A stretch of 64,000 nucleotides of DNA from Echinostoma caproni (lineage: Eukaryota; Platyhelminthes; Trematoda; Plagiorchiida; Echinostomatidae): the NCBI GenBank assembly GCA_900618425.1, contig UZAN01040585.1:1-64000 (forward strand), written 5' to 3'. Positions 36,166-51,019 of this stretch are shown one piece after another. Numbering within the stretch: the first letter of the stretch is position 1; each line of letters begins with the position of its first letter. The notes below the pieces were generated by a model that was not told the origin of the DNA, ran no database searches, and worked only from the letters and a program-made list of their open reading frames with translations. The translations under genes were made by a program, and so were the position numbers.

Positions 36166-39100
36166 GTATAACTTATGTTGGTATGCATCCAGCTACCAAA
36201 AAACGCTTCACACAGATTAGACGGATTACAGGCTCGTGAATCACAAATTACCCTAATCCTGCATGACTGATAAATTCGGCACTGTTAGCATCCATTATGG
36301 CTGCCAAATTGGAATATTGTAACCAAGTGAATGAGTTACTCGTATCGACTCAAGGATTGCAATGTATGTACACGTCTACTGTCGTCTATCAGAGTCAGAG
36401 GTTTATGAGGAGTACAGAGTGATCTTTTGGCATACCGTTTTTGTTAGCCCCGTCCTTCTACGCCACGGTCATTAACATTCAGAAATCGACAGTTGCGATG
36501 CATATGGTAGGCACCACATGTCATAACTTTTGCAGGGGAATGATTGTCCTAGGATAGTCTGATTACAGATTTGGCTCACGATTGGTTACGTCTTTGAACT
36601 AATCGCTGACCTGATAGACAAAACAGCGTTAGCGGAAACAAACCATCGTGTTGAACACAGGTTTTGGGCATTTCATTCCAGGTCTTGTTATTTAAGCATT
36701 TCAATCTGCATGTTGTTGTTGGCGACCAAAATGTCAAGTAGTTTGTCCAGCAAACAATCACTACTACTGCACCTCGCTGCCTGTTTATTGAACAGGAACA
36801 CGAAATCACAGCACAAACATCCTGTTTGTCTGGTAGAAATAAAAATGCGCTCCATCGTTCTCCGGGAGACCACATGAATCAACAGCAGTCGTTTCATTCA
36901 ATCTCAAAGCAGGTCAAAATAATATCTAGGACATGTAGGACACTTCATCAAGGCAGACAGTAACGACCAACAACACTGACGAATAATATCGACTAGATCT
37001 GTTTAGTGCCTCCACGGAGAGATTTTGCGTATCAATGAAGTATGTGCCGTCTATCCGTGGGTCAGAATACTGCCAATACTATTAACCATTCGTGTTTACA
37101 TGAGCACTTTCGTTTTTTGTTCTGCCCATACTGATACCCTTGCTTGATAGCATTTTGCATAAAATTTCATGAGATGTCACCAATGTTCTCACTTCTTATC
37201 TCCACTTTGATCTCCTTGCATGGTACCTTCTAGATTTGGGATGAGTATACCTTGACAAAGTAATCAAAATTGTTTCTCTTAGCTCCGAGTGCTTGAATCC
37301 CAATTTGCTTGGTCGCCGAGCTTTCAATTCGGTTGCAAACGTTTCATCAGCAGCCTAAGTGATTTCTTCACTTCATTTGAAGTTGTAGCGTTCTGCTCAT
37401 ACTCGTTCGTTTATTTTTTTCTTCTTCACCGAAATATTTTTTCGCATTCAAAGGTTTAGAACCAACATTTGACTTACCAGTCAGTGTCCAGGCAGGATAG
37501 AATACCAAAAAATTTCTAACATGCTACGTGGAATAAAACTGTATTTAGAATGGAGGGATGGATGGGATTCGATTATACACGGGTTCATTTAAAAGGATGG
37601 CAGTTTTTAGATAGAATTGTAACAGCAAACTTCAAGCACGCGTAAACATGACCGTTACAGATGTTTATCGGGACAGATAATGAAATTAGGGGACAGTTGA
37701 TGCGTACAAGGCCACACCTAAGCAGCATGAAGTCAGCCAATAGTAAACCGGAGCAAATCAGAGCGGTGTAGTTTACGAGTATATTGATAACATATTGTTA
37801 GACTGAGGCTACTATCTCATACAGATCAGTAAAAAGTTAGGCAATCTTCTCATCAGAAAGGTGAAACCGATCAGCTTTAATGCAAGCAATTCCGTATGTA
37901 AAGGCCGATGAAGGTTACTCTCAAGATTGACAATTACTTTACATGCCTGACCCCATATATCGGTTTCATTTAATCTTTATACTGTCGGAGTGTAATGAGG
38001 AACGTTTCGAAGTAAAAACACATTCAAACGTTTTTACGATTGAGACCGGATAAAGTAAAGTATTGTAAAGCACGTGATGATGTTTTGCATGCCGCTGGTT
38101 CCGTCTGATTAGATGTGGAATCAAACTCATCCACAAACTCAAAATAACTTTGGACCCCATGGTCGGAGGTCGAAGCCCAGCCACCGTCACCCAACCTTGG
38201 TGGCAGGCAGCTCTGTTGTCGTCGGGTTTAATATCACGCCGAAGCTGTCGGGACCTTGTGGGGTTCGCCACTCCAAGTTCAAGGGCTTTGGTTGCCGGTT
38301 TCCACCACTGAACAGCAGTTCCTCTTGACTATGGAGTTTACCCCGTCTGCTGTTCATCACACTTGGACGTATAATAAAAAAAATGTTGTGAAAAGTAACT
38401 CACTAATTTCATTCATAAAAACTACAGTGATAAAATAAATTCCAGAAAAAACAGGGGCAACCAAACAACTGCCGCTTGTTGAGTAAAAGAGAACAGATTA
38501 TCGCGTCAAAAGCTGAAGCATAGTCATTAAATGCATAGTATATACATCTGGCTTCATTGTTTCTAGATATGCTGAAGCAAAAGAAATCAAATCTATGTCC
38601 CTCTGAAACAGACCAAAGAAAGTCTACTGTGATGACACGGTTTAAGATGAATTAAAATTTTTCTGTTATAGATTTGAAAAGATATGGATCTCGAACAGAA
38701 GAACAGAAAGAAAGTCAAAACCGAAAGAAAAGCCGTTGGAATGAAGCAACCGATGTACATAGAGGTAAAACATACACGTGATATATTAACTAAATTAGCT
38801 ATCGGAGTAGTGAAAACCGTGAAACAGTCCTCGAAATTGATATCCTTCTCAATTTCTGGTACACAACCTTGCTACTGCATCATTTGGACCAATAAGAAAT
38901 GTATGAATGAGTAGAGAAACTAGAGCACACTGTTCCTGTAACGTTGATGAAGATAGTTCTTAAAGTCCTTGGATTTCTCGACTCTACTACCTCCTGCAAC
39001 ACCCAGGACCAAAAATGGAGATATTACGTTTATAGCGCAACGGGCAAGGTAAAACTTATTATCAGTGATTTGTCCAGTAAACGCAACATATACAGGGTGT

Positions 39101-41480
39101 AAAAGGCATGTACAAACAATGAATGAAACTTGAAAGGATGAAAGACATTCACAACAAACGATAAGACAATTCAGCTGAAACCCAATTAAGTCAGGAAATC
39201 GGCTAGAACAGTAAAATGGAACAATTGATAAGATGACAAATACAAGTATTCAGACTGTGCAAACTGCAAAAGGTAGAAAAGGAGGAGGAGGTTGGGGAAC
39301 CGATTCCGATTGTTTGAAATTCTCAATTGACACATTGTCCGAAAGAAAAATCCTTTTCATAAACAGTCCAGAAATAATAATTAATTCGAATTACCAAAAC
39401 GATAAGGCACCTAAGGTGATCGATGTGTTAGTGGTATCCGTTTAAATGTTGAAAAACTATAGGCGGATGATGTGTACGTTTGAACTGCCAACAACAAGAA
39501 CCTATAATGGTGCTTCCCCCCAAATTACTACACGACATGAAACTAATGCTTAATTATTCCAATCTATAAAACCCCGAATTTTTAATTAATTTCTCTTGTG
39601 TTAACCTTTTTGAATGTGTTTGTGGTCGCATCTATGTCGTATTAACTGACAGTAGGCTGTCTAGCAAGATATCGGATTATAAACCTAAAAGTTTGATATC
39701 TCATTGTCCCAAGTAGCCTTCCAGTACAATCAACCGTCGTATACCTGATAGTTTAGAATGTGAAACACCTAGGAAGGTCTTTTTGTCTTGATCCGCCCAA
39801 AAGGGTAGCTGTTTACTACGGAACGCTGAGGCAGCCCACAATTGGACGTTACAAACCTGACCAATGTAAACAACCTGATTTCATGGCCCCGCTTGCGTTC
39901 ACCTGATACGTGTAACTGATCTCCCTTGAAGTGATCAAAACCCATTGTCCCTATAGCAAATCCCGTTTGACCTAGTGACCTTTGGCCTCGGCGTTGATTG
40001 ATTTTCCACCATATGTGTTTGCCTGACCCCAGATCTGACAACCTGCCCTCATGAAAATAATAAAGGGAACATGTTGCTTGATTATTATCTCAAAGACCGT
40101 GGTCACTGTACCCACTGCAGCTGCGGATGATCCTTGACGCCCTTGGAATGTTTGCACACAAATTAGCTCACGAAGGGTTCTTTGAGGGTGCACACAAATT
40201 ATTGGTGAGGAGGAAGGCTTAAAGAAAATCGGTGAACACAAAGAGACATGAGTGTGTTCATTCTCCACCAAAGGTGATAATGGAGCGAGATTGTTTACTA
40301 GTGCTTTGCCGGTAACCATATAGACTTCACATTTAAGAAGGAACAACAAGTGGCATATTTAGCACCCTGTCCATCATGGGCATGCTTAATCAACCGTTGC
40401 AATGGCAATAATTTCATGTGTGACATCACAATCTGATAACCCAGTCCAAAAACAACAAGGTTACAGTGACTATTACCGCTCATCATTTGATTTTGATTAT
40501 TTGAACTACAGGCTTTTTCGAAGGAAATTTATAAACAGTTATGAAATATAGGTTAATATCAAACCCTTTATTTGTCAATTTGGAGTTGTTAATTTTTTAC
40601 CATCACGCGGCTGTTTCGATGTGAGGTACACGTATTATAAATATTGAAGCACCCACTGTATCGCTAGAACTCTAATCTGTGAACTAAATGGTTATTCTGG
40701 GTCATGCATGTCATCATATACCACAAACTCAGCCTACCGGGTCCCTAGAAAAACATTCACACATTTTTATTGTATCTTGTGATGCTTTGCTTTGTAAATC
40801 ACATGATTTTTCACGTATAACTACCGGATACTAAAGGCATAAGATTCTTTCATACGTGTCCAGTTCACTCAAGTAAACCCAATATGACCTCATTTCCAAG
40901 CATGACAGGGTTTTGTTTTTTTAATTTTCCTCTTTTGCATCTGGAATATTTTCATCTTTTTCACTCAAAAGTAGGTAAAAACGTTCCGTTGAGTTTAATC
41001 TCTTTACGCATTTATTCAGCAAACTTGCACTTTCACATTCCGCGCAAAACAATAAGTCAACATTCTTTCTGACCAATATGGGTCACACGTAGTGCAAACG
41101 CTTTAAACATTAGTACCTTCTGTGATGTCAAACAAAGTATATGCCAGCCAAATAAGGCAAAGCGATAGCCCCCTCAATTAAATAAGCTGGTTCAAATAAT
41201 TACATCCGTATTATACAGAAAAGTTATTGGTATTGCCGTTAATAAACTTAAATGATTCGTTGACCGACTTTCGTCTCGAATCAAGACTTTATTGAACTCC
41301 GTGTCACTGGCCACTTCGTTACAAAGGGAAAAGGGTTTTTTCCACTAAAACGACAAAAAATGTGAACTGATATTCTATACTTTTATCGTTTTCAGCCTAG
41401 TACTAAGCCTTAGGTTAACCGAAGTTCTCCATTAATAGTATTCACTTTATTGACTTTGGAATCGCATATTCTTTTTGGCG
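36166..41480. other. Unassigned intergenic stretch
   Basis: No gene is supported. A locally GC-richer block at 38150-38340 and long - strand frames at 39769-40349 (90 and 125 codons in two frames) stand out slightly but carry no motif I recognise. They may be old repeats. Confidence 0.4.
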
Positions 41481-41483
41481 ATC

Positions 41484-41552
41484 ATTTATTTATCTATCTA
41501 TCCACCTATCCTTCTATTTTTCTATCCGTCGGGCTATCTACCTATCTATCTG
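41484..41552. repeat. (ATCT)n microsatellite, imperfect
   Basis: Repeated tatctatc units interrupted by substitutions. Confidence 0.8.
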
Positions 41553-42492
41553 TAAACTTCGTTATGCTCACGGATACTAAAACATGATGAAGAATCTTTC
41601 GTTTTTGTCAGTGCATCAACGGTTTCAGCGATACACTTCCAATCGTGATGAAACCAGCGTGGTAATCAGCATTTGTTTCCACAAATAAAACCCTTTTTTT
41701 CATGAATCTTCTTTCGGTTTTACATGTTCACTTTTTGTTTTCTTTCATATCTAGGATATTTTCTCGAAAACTGGTAGTAGTCCAAATTTATTTGGAAGTT
41801 TAAAAGACGATACTTTGCGTAATAAAATAATCGCTCAAAACTATTTATGCAAGTGATTCTCCTAATGTTTCATATCCATTTTTTAATCCAGTATTGCATA
41901 CGTAAGCCTCTACATTTTTAAATTTATTGAACATAATTTAATCTAGTAAGCTATTTTTTCTTCTGGTAGTCTTCTGGCAGTTTACATTGAGTGCTTATAT
42001 CTCAAAACAATATGGTACGTTCATCATTATTTCAGTTCCTTTTTCGATGTTTGTAAACTCGCTAACGTCATTCATCTAAAACAAGATTTTTGAATGTCCA
42101 CAGTACTAAAACTGCCTTAGTTATGAAATGTTCTCACTCATATCTACCCAAACGTTTTTAATTTGCTTAACATTTGGCTCAATATATCGCACCAATTTTT
42201 CTTCAAGCTGTTGTGAAGGACATGTGATGTGAATCTTTCAACGTTGATGATCCGGCTAAGATTGCTGAATTTCTTACCTCAATCGTACCTGTCCTTTATG
42301 TGTGATTTCGATCTCTTGTGTACACCCGTTTTCGTGTATGAAGTCACTGTCACGATTTGATTACTAGTTTAAACTATTCTAGTGATGGGAGCATGTTTAG
42401 CGATCAGAATCGTGAGTCGTTAGCTTCAACTTGGCAAACCACTCAACGTCATATAGATGAATTGAACAACTGAACTTCTGGTTCTGGTGTAC

Positions 42493-42828
42493 CTAGATCG
42501 ACTGTCCTCCTGTTGTTATATTTTCCATCAGTTCATTGTTGACGTGATCTGTTTCCGCAAGAAAGCTTTCATATCCACATGAAGTGTATTGTTTTGTCTC
42601 CTCGAATGACATGATCAGAATAACTGCTGAAAATTCTTTTTTAGACGATAAAACTTGGTCAGGATTATTGTCATTGGCCTTAAGGCAAAAGCCAACTGTT
42701 GTCTGAAGCCTCATTTGCAACGAAAATATGCTTCTGCAATTACGGCCTCCGAGAATACCTTCTAGGTAATCCTTACCATTGAAGTCCCAATGGAGGTGTT
42801 TTGATCTCATGCCAAAATAAACGTGCAA
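42493..42828 (-). other. Unidentified open frame of 111 codons
   Basis: One of the longest open frames outside transposon copies, starting MHVYFGMRSKHLHW. It has five cysteines and no signal peptide, membrane segment or family motif that I recognise. It has no obvious splice-flanked neighbours. In AT-rich DNA this length can arise by chance; it could also be one exon of an unknown gene. Confidence 0.2.
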
Positions 42829-42929
42829 ACATCGGTTAGATGATACAACGAGCAGTGTATTTCATTAGAAAAACCATTACCAGGTTCCACAAATTCACTT
42901 TAGCTTCTTTTTGTGATATCCGATTTGGA

Positions 42930-43100
42930 CGGTTGTGGTAAGGTCACCAAATGTTGACCCGAAAGTCCCGGGTTAGAATCACTCCAACGCCGCCCGTCTT
43001 ACATAATTCTGTGTTTCCCCAGGCAGCCTTTGTATGGCCGCACCCCCCTTCTTGAAAATGGACTGTACATTTGTGTATTCAATAACTAAAAAAGGAAGTC
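42930..43100 (+). mobile_element. Diverged tRNA-derived SINE family 2 copy
   Basis: A head like ggttgtggtaaggtcacc at 42930, a degraded B box (gggttagaatcac) near 42970 and a 3' end containing gtgtattcaataac match the layout of the copies at 13.0 and 33.4 kb, in the opposite orientation. The body is less similar. Confidence 0.55.
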
Positions 43101-46100
43101 AAAAGACATTTGTTTTTTGCAATGACCACTGATTTGTTTAGACGGTAAAGCGTATAAATAATGCTGGATGCGGACATCATAGATTAGGAATGTAGAAAGC
43201 TACCGACAGAAATGCAACGCCTAATCAACGGTGGTGTTCAGTTACTATCGGAATCATGTTTGGGCCGGTTGAAAATTCCAGTTCTGAATCTGTGAGAAAC
43301 TCATTTTCTTTGTCTTCCTCACCGGACAGTTCGAACCATTTTTTGTGACACAAATTACCGTTTATTAACATGTCGTGAAACGTGACATGTCCTCACAAGG
43401 ATGTGGAATAATGCTTTCTATAATACACTGCCGTAGTTGATCAAGCACCATCTCGTTTATCTACCAGTTTTTGACTGCACCAATCGGTGACGTATTCCTA
43501 ATAGGCTGTATTTCGATAATTCGAAATTTGCAGATATTCCCTATTCTTTGATTGCCTATATAGGTATGTCCTGCGCGTATTATTGCCGAAACCCCTAACC
43601 ACAAGTTTATTCGTGAATATCTTTAACTTTCAAATGCATTGGTGTGACGATAAAAAAAACAGATGTTGTCTCATTTCACCAACTAAAATATCGTAAGAGC
43701 ACAGACTAAATCATTAATTTTCCTTCACTTATATGAACATTTTCATAAATGTGCCCAGTAATTTGTCCTTTTGGCTACAATGCATTAGTTTTTAATTTAT
43801 TCATGATGATTTACTCAAAGTGAATTCATCTTCTTTCAGAGATTCATCACATGCAATTAGATCTACTAAACAACATATTTGGTGTCACAAAATTCTTGAA
43901 GTAATCACTTCACCTGTATTAAAGAATTATCTTATTATATTTCTACTGTAGGATTTGCGTTTCCTATACTACTAAACTCAATTTTTATAATTATTGATTA
44001 ATCCGACCCAACTAGGTTCTTCGGAGTCAACTAATGCCCATTTATTGGTGGAAGCATAAAGCATATCAAGCACACTCATATGAGAGCAACAATATGGGTA
44101 CTAAAAATCTGTTCTTTTTTCGCCGCAAATATTTAAATAGTGGCTCGGGTCGTAGTTCCCTGAACCCGTTGCTCTTAAGCAGTACACTCGTGAATCGAAG
44201 CCATCATTCCTAGGAATGCTTTGTGGCTTAGATGCTGCTCTTTTATATAAACACACTAAAGAAAGCTCAGTGCGATTGTTCTTTGCTTCCAATCATTGCT
44301 TGGGAACTGCTCTTTACAGACAGCGAGGAGCAACCCGATAATCAAGCAGAAACTCAACAAGTTTTATAATACACACAAGGCTCCACGTTCAAATTTCAAC
44401 AATGCCGATTGACCCGCATCAATGAATTTATCCATGCGGCTTAGTTTACCAATAACATGTTTTCGTTCTGTCTCGGGAAAAGGTTCACAGCAAACCTGCT
44501 TCCAAAGGTCTTATTATTGAATTCACTATAGATACAATATACGTAATCCACAGTACAATGCAAGCCATCTGTAAATTTTAACACTGGAAAATTCTAAAAA
44601 CGTGGAAATGGTAAAACGTTCCGATTTCCGACCAAGATTCGGGAGTGGGATAATACCTAAGATGTTTTTAGAATTTAAGATGATTTGACAGGATTATTCT
44701 GAAGTAGTGATTCTTTCTTTATCCAAGTAAACAACTCGGTTTTCTTGGAGACATCTTTATACGTCTTACTGCTGAGAGATTAGGTATAACTATTTATTTA
44801 CTGTGTAATACAAAACTGCAATTGTGCACCGTTAATAAACACTGGTATGTTTCCAGTCGCATTCCATAAATTACTTTTATTATTCTTTTGGGACTTTTTT
44901 ATCTTAGACAACGAGCAGTGATACGAGTATTTACAGTTAATTATGTTAACTGAACGAGACTGAATGTGTTTTTCCGGCTTTTTTCTGAATTAAAGCTCTC
45001 TTAATTTTTAACACAGAATGAGAACATTGGTCTTCGAAAGAATAAAGCCGAAACATGTTCATTGTTTTAAGAATACGAAATTTGCCCTCTTTATTTGATT
45101 CGCGTAATCTCTCTAAAACAAAGGTATATAACTAATATTGCGTTATACCGGAAATTGTTTTCTGGATTCTAGTTAAAACGGAATATTTCTGACATCCGAA
45201 TAGTAAATGTTTGAGTATTTAGGGGTTGATATTTTGTATGGTGTTTGGATAAAGATGACTATGTGGTATAGGTTGCGTACATTATGGCAAGATATTGCCG
45301 TCACGCTATATCATTCAATCTCAGCAAGCACCAAAACCCTGCCAATTTCAACAGTTTGCCCGTAAAATTATACAGTGCAAGGTATTCTAACTGTTCACGG
45401 GCATTAAATTTTATCTCTTATTTGGGCTTAGTTGACTTCGTATATTCAGGCAAGATTGATGACATTCCATTTTGAAATGGTCACACTGCACAGGAATAAA
45501 TGTTTAAAGCATTCTTGGCAAACGAGATGAATGGCGAATAGTTACAAGCAATATTGATGATGCGCAGGCTCTTGCATAACAGATGTGGACAAAAGCGGCA
45601 GCCGACGATCGAAGAACTGATGAAACAGAGAGCACATGAACGTATACAAATAAAACAGCCATTGGTTCTCTGAATACTTAGGATTTCACAAATTTCCAAA
45701 TCGAAATATTGCTTACAGTAAAATATTTCACCAGCTGGTACTTCATGTAGGATTGCATGAAATGATAGTGATTGCCATTTAATCCTTTTTCAACGAATGC
45801 AAAAGGTTCATCCGTAAAATCAACCGGTTATGCGTTTATGAACCCGTTGCCACTCAAAAATTCAAAAATGTCCCCTACGGAAATAGTTTGAGAATAATGC
45901 TCTGGAAGATATAACCTGCATGAACTTCGCCACAAAACAGTCGGAAGCGTAAACGTGTAAACATTACATTGGGTAAAACAGCCCTATTGGAGTTCACTGC
46001 CACAACTAACCTTAAATAGGTTAATCCGATTCTTTGGCAATTAGTTTACTCTGCGGTGGATATGCAAAAACAGTTCACTGCTTTCATTACTTTTATAAAA

Positions 46101-48515
46101 GTGCACGAGGTTGGTTTTCTGTCAGTAAACAATTAGCGGATCTGAATACTCTTAGGACTAATATTCTCCGTAGCTTAATGGCCCATTATTTAATGTAAGA
46201 AGGAATGATCATAGGGTAATCTGGGTGTATTTATCGAGACAGTTTGACTAAATACCAAAAACCTCTCCGACAGAACATCAGTTGTTGAAAACGAAGTTGT
46301 TCCGTCTTTATAAAAGCTGTGATTTTCTGTCAGTTGGTTAAAGGATAAAAAGGAGACGAAAAGAAAAATTAATGGTATACCCTTCGTTGTGATACACCTT
46401 CAGTGTGTATTCTATGCCCTTGGATATCGAAGGTAACCCTGACTAGATTAGGACCACCGTTTAAACGATTGAAAGTCTCACTAGACGTATTTCACTGGAA
46501 GTGCATTGCGTTTGGTATTTGTTGGATAGTCTGTCAATGAATTCAAATTATGAGTTACTAATCGAAAACTAAATCTTTGGAATTCATTACTGACAGAAAT
46601 TAATATCGTTAATCTTTGTTCATCGAGTTGTACGTACGCAATTTGGTCAAATTTTCGTTACAATCTTCCGTACACCACGTCTGTGTATTCCGGTCACCAG
46701 GGTAGGGCTGTTGGTTTATTGCACACAATTATAGAGGTTTGATGGTAACTTTTAGTGAGCTTATAAGAGATGACGTACAGCATATGTCCTGACCATGTAT
46801 CTCTCAGTTGTGTAAGTGCTATTTAAACAACAGACTAATTTCAGCCTTCGATGTAAACATTTAAGGAGCTTTTTAATCCATTTCAAAGAAAATGTCTCTT
46901 GTTAACTATCTTTGGTTATGCCAAGCGATGTATCTTTCAATTGGGTGAATCCGCTTTGGTTGCATCACGATAGGATGAGTCAACGACAACCTATGATTTC
47001 GATTATTTTCAAATCTTTATCCCGTTGTTAAACCAAGNCCAAGGTGAATCGGCATTATCTTAATTACACACTGTGTGGTGTTAACAAAGAAGGAGCGTAT
47101 GGGAAAAATTGTAAATTAAAAATGCTATCATTGTGCACATTTTTGAATTTGTATCTTAACCGATTTTGTTAAACATCCATGTGAATTTAATAGATAAACC
47201 TCTAAAGTTAAGCTCCCATCTACATTGTTATGCGAATATTAGAACGTTTTTTGGGTCTTGTATTGAAAACTGAATTAGATTCCCTATCCAAAAGGGAATT
47301 ATTGATGATAAAATAATCCTAAGGGTGATGCATACTCTGGTTTGCAGAGGAGATAAAGGAGTAATACATAAATGAAAAGATCACAGTTGTTTTGTAGTTT
47401 ACGTACATATAACACCCACGACCTACAGTTTCCTGAAATGCCTCGCACTCTCCCATATGGGCTGTACTTGTGAAAAAAATATTCAGTTTTGAAATTACTC
47501 ACAAGAACGGTATATACATTCCTTAAATGCGTTCATTGCAGAAAGAGTGATGGTGACGCTTATCACAACAGGTCAGACTTTAGATTTGCATTTTCATGAC
47601 GAATCTCGTGATTTTCTTTTCTAAAAATGTAACACCGTTCCTCACCGGTGATCAGCATATATTGTACGCATTCCGTTCTGTACAATTATTTTTTCCCTTT
47701 CACCCGCTCCACCCATCATCAATGTCATATGATACCGTTTTCCTAGGAGTTCTTTCATTTACGATCATCATCTTTGCACTTTTCAATCACGCTAAATTCT
47801 AGTCACCATTCTCTCTGCATACAATGCGGGTTTAACACATATACTTTTGGTTCATTAAAATAAATTTTCATTTTATACTTAGAGACCAAAATGCGGATAT
47901 TTCGTTTCACTCAGAACGATGATGCTCATCTCAGGCATGTGGGTGATGAACGCATTGGAGTTCGTCCTATTCTTAGCGGGATGTATGTTTTTATACAGAA
48001 CAAAACAATTTTCACATCTAACCAAAGAAAAAACATATCTTAGTTAATTTATTATTTTTCATTAGTATATTTCACGCCGTTTGCGACAACATACAAAATC
48101 AATAAATATCTAAATGACCGACAGAAACATTCATATAAATAATTCATAAATAGTTGGAGGAGTGAAGTGTTCATCTGCATGGCCTTAGTTGTATTTGGAG
48201 GTGGTATTTTGGAACTATTTTTTTTTATTCAAAGCCTGGCAGAACTAGCATGGTGACAAAATCTCATATCAACGCTGGTGTGGGAAAGGATTACGAACTG
48301 ACCTTATTTTCAAAGTAAGCTTTATGCATCCGTAGGATAAATTTTAATGATTTTCCACGATAATATAATTAAATCGAGTCAGTTGGCCTCCGGGTGTCAA
48401 TAGGTGAATTACAAAACGACAGAAAAATGCATAGTACAAGAGGATAGTCACGAATAAAAATGAATAAATAAACTAACTCACGGGGAGCTTAACCAAACCT
48501 GTAATAATTTGTGCC
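43101..48515. other. Unassigned intergenic stretch
   Basis: Very AT-rich and no gene is supported. A single N lies at 47038 between two copies of ccaag. Confidence 0.45.
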
Positions 48516-49930
48516 CGTTTTACCACGAGGCGAGCAAGAAAAGAGAGGGTACTGTTTCTCTGTGCGACGGTGCGTGCGGAAAGGACCCTATAATGGAGCG
48601 GGTAAGGGGTTTTGATATGGATTTAAAAAGTTCGTTGTACAAGCAGTGATCTTCGTTGTTCAAGATTCTGTCGTGTATTCGTTCATATGAGTCGATATGT
48701 TTGCACACAATAAAATCAACCTGAACTAATCTGGCTATGCCACTACATCGGGATAGTAGTTTTATAAACCTGGAAATTAAAACGGAATCTTTTTCTTTTA
48801 AGCCGGAAAAAAATAGGGGGTGACAGAACAGCCAGTGAGGTAGGATGCTACCTAGAATTTTTAAATGACGTTTGGCGAAACAGCAAGCTTCCGAAGCCTG
48901 AAAGCATAACAAGAGAGTTTATGAACCTTGTTGTAAATCTTATCCACATGTAAGGTCCAACAGAGCTTGTGGAATAGAACGAATCCGAGGTATTTACATA
49001 GTCAGCTTTGTGAATGCTGTGACTGTTAACTACTAGATCCGGGAAATCATTTAGTTTAAAAGCGGGAGCCAGATTTAAGGCTGAAGGGAACGTCGACACA
49101 TTTTGGAAAATTAAGCAAGAGTGATCAGGATGGAGACCAACTAAAAACGTCATTCAGACTGCTTTGGAGTTGGTGGAAATAAGCATCAGTATTGGAGGGG
49201 CACTCGAGCACCACATCGTCCGCATACTTACAGGCAATAAAGCTGGTTTATTTACAGGGAACAAAAAGGGAAACAAAATTGCGCTATGGAAGACGACAAT
49301 GTTTTTACCATTGCATGAGGTGAATTGTGTCCTAAAATGAAGTGGGGACAAGAATGTTTATCAAGTCGGATCTTAAGCCGCAGTCAGCAAGACGTTCAAT
49401 GAGAATGCGACGCTTAAGCGAACCAAAGGCGTTGGCGTAATCAAGACAAATAAAACGAACAGTTCCAGCACTTATCATGAACTGCGGCCACAGAATGGAC
49501 AACATACGCCACAGCGTCAACAGTCGAGAGGTATTTCTTATAAACAAACTGGAGAGGATCAGAAACATCAGAGAGGGTAGTCAAACGGTTCAACAGCACT
49601 CATTCGAAGACCTTCAACAGGGATAAGGTACATGCTGCAATCGGTCGATATTTTAAAGAACCCTCTTTGGGAATGGGTCATATCCGTGCAGCCTTCCAGC
49701 AATCCCCGATTCTTCCGGAGGACACACAAATTAAACAACTTTGCAACGGGTTTTGCAAGATGCTTCGCACAGGTTTTCAATAAAATAGGGGCTAATGAGT
49801 CCGGTCCGGGGTCTTGTTTACCTTAATATGCTTCAAAACGTTGAAGGCCTCGGTCGGAGAAAGAAGGTTGCTGTTTTATGAAAAACTGAAAACTGATGGT
49901 AGAGAATTAGACCCCGAGGAGCCAGAAAAT
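48516..49930 (-). mobile_element. CR1/jockey-like LINE reverse transcriptase, decayed
   Basis: Frames on - join into a LINE reverse transcriptase: KTCAKHLAKPVAKLFN at about 49780-49730, FICLDYANAFGS at about 49452-49417, the catalytic YADD at 49226-49215 (in KYADDVVLECPSNTD), KYLGF near 49000-48957, and the C-terminal block with LPHWLF and SGLKEK down to 48520. Several frameshifts and stops make it non-functional. It is closely related to the fragment at 59350-59920 and shares the KYLG block with the 34-36 kb copy. Confidence 0.8.
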
Positions 49931-51019
49931 AGTCGGTTTAATCATTTTACATCAGAACAGGACACTTGGTCATAAATCCAAAGTAATAAGATTACGAAGG
50001 AAAAACTATAGTCATCTTATGAACCAAGAGCCGGTGGTTCAAATGTTCCGGGATATATCCACCAATTATCAGCGAGATAGACAAGTAAAGCCGTACGATC
50101 AATTACGCCAAGTGCGTCAAGTGTGAGTCAAAAACTGTCAAAGTTTTGAAAATAGTTGTCTGTATATTCGCTCACATATTTCAAGATATTTCGAACTACT
50201 CATGGAAGAGCTCACCGTTAAATGACATGCGAAGTGTAGATACTTTGATTAAGCAAATATCCTTGATCACGCATCAATACGATGCAGGAGTAGTTAGAAG
50301 AAACCTTTTGTGTAACTCGAAAACACAGTTGTACCATTGCTGAACCGTTTCACGGAACTCATTTGGAACAAAATGGAGGCAACTGAATTGGTTTCCAAAG
50401 AAAAATTGTTTTACTTTCATATAACAATATATTTGTTTTTCCCACTGGCTAACGATAAAGTTATTTCTTAGTGATGAGAAAATGTCTCACAAAAACCATA
50501 CTGGTTAGTTTCAGTCGAAAGCCTAATACGAAATTCAGAAGCCTCATATTGTTGTTTGCTCCTCTATTCCGTGTTCAAACCTTCTCTCTATTTAATGAAA
50601 ACAGTTAAATGTTTACAAATAAAAGATACACATCTGACCCTGGCGTCTCTTACCAAGCATATGTGCGGGGTGAATGAATAGCCGAACGCCTTCTGTTTAC
50701 TGATTACCGAAAAACGCCTGTCCTTAGCCGGTGTGATTGGTGAATACAACTTATAGTATCAGGAAAACCACATTTTGGAGAGGAACCCGATGGCAAGAGG
50801 CGAACAGACGACTTCATCGTGATATAGCAATGAACAACCCTGAACAATTTTCAAAGACCATTCGGCATTAGGGACATTATAGTGTTTTTAACCAGTCGAA
50901 AAGAATGTGAGTCTCCCGGAGAAATTGCGATACAACTGGAACAATCGTTCACAGGGATGTCAACCTCGCGCATGTAAACCTAAAGACTGACTTAGTTTAA
51001 TCACCAGCCTCCACCAAAG
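49931..51019. other. Unassigned stretch
   Basis: Nothing is recognised. The first part may be the 5' portion of the LINE copy. Confidence 0.4.
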
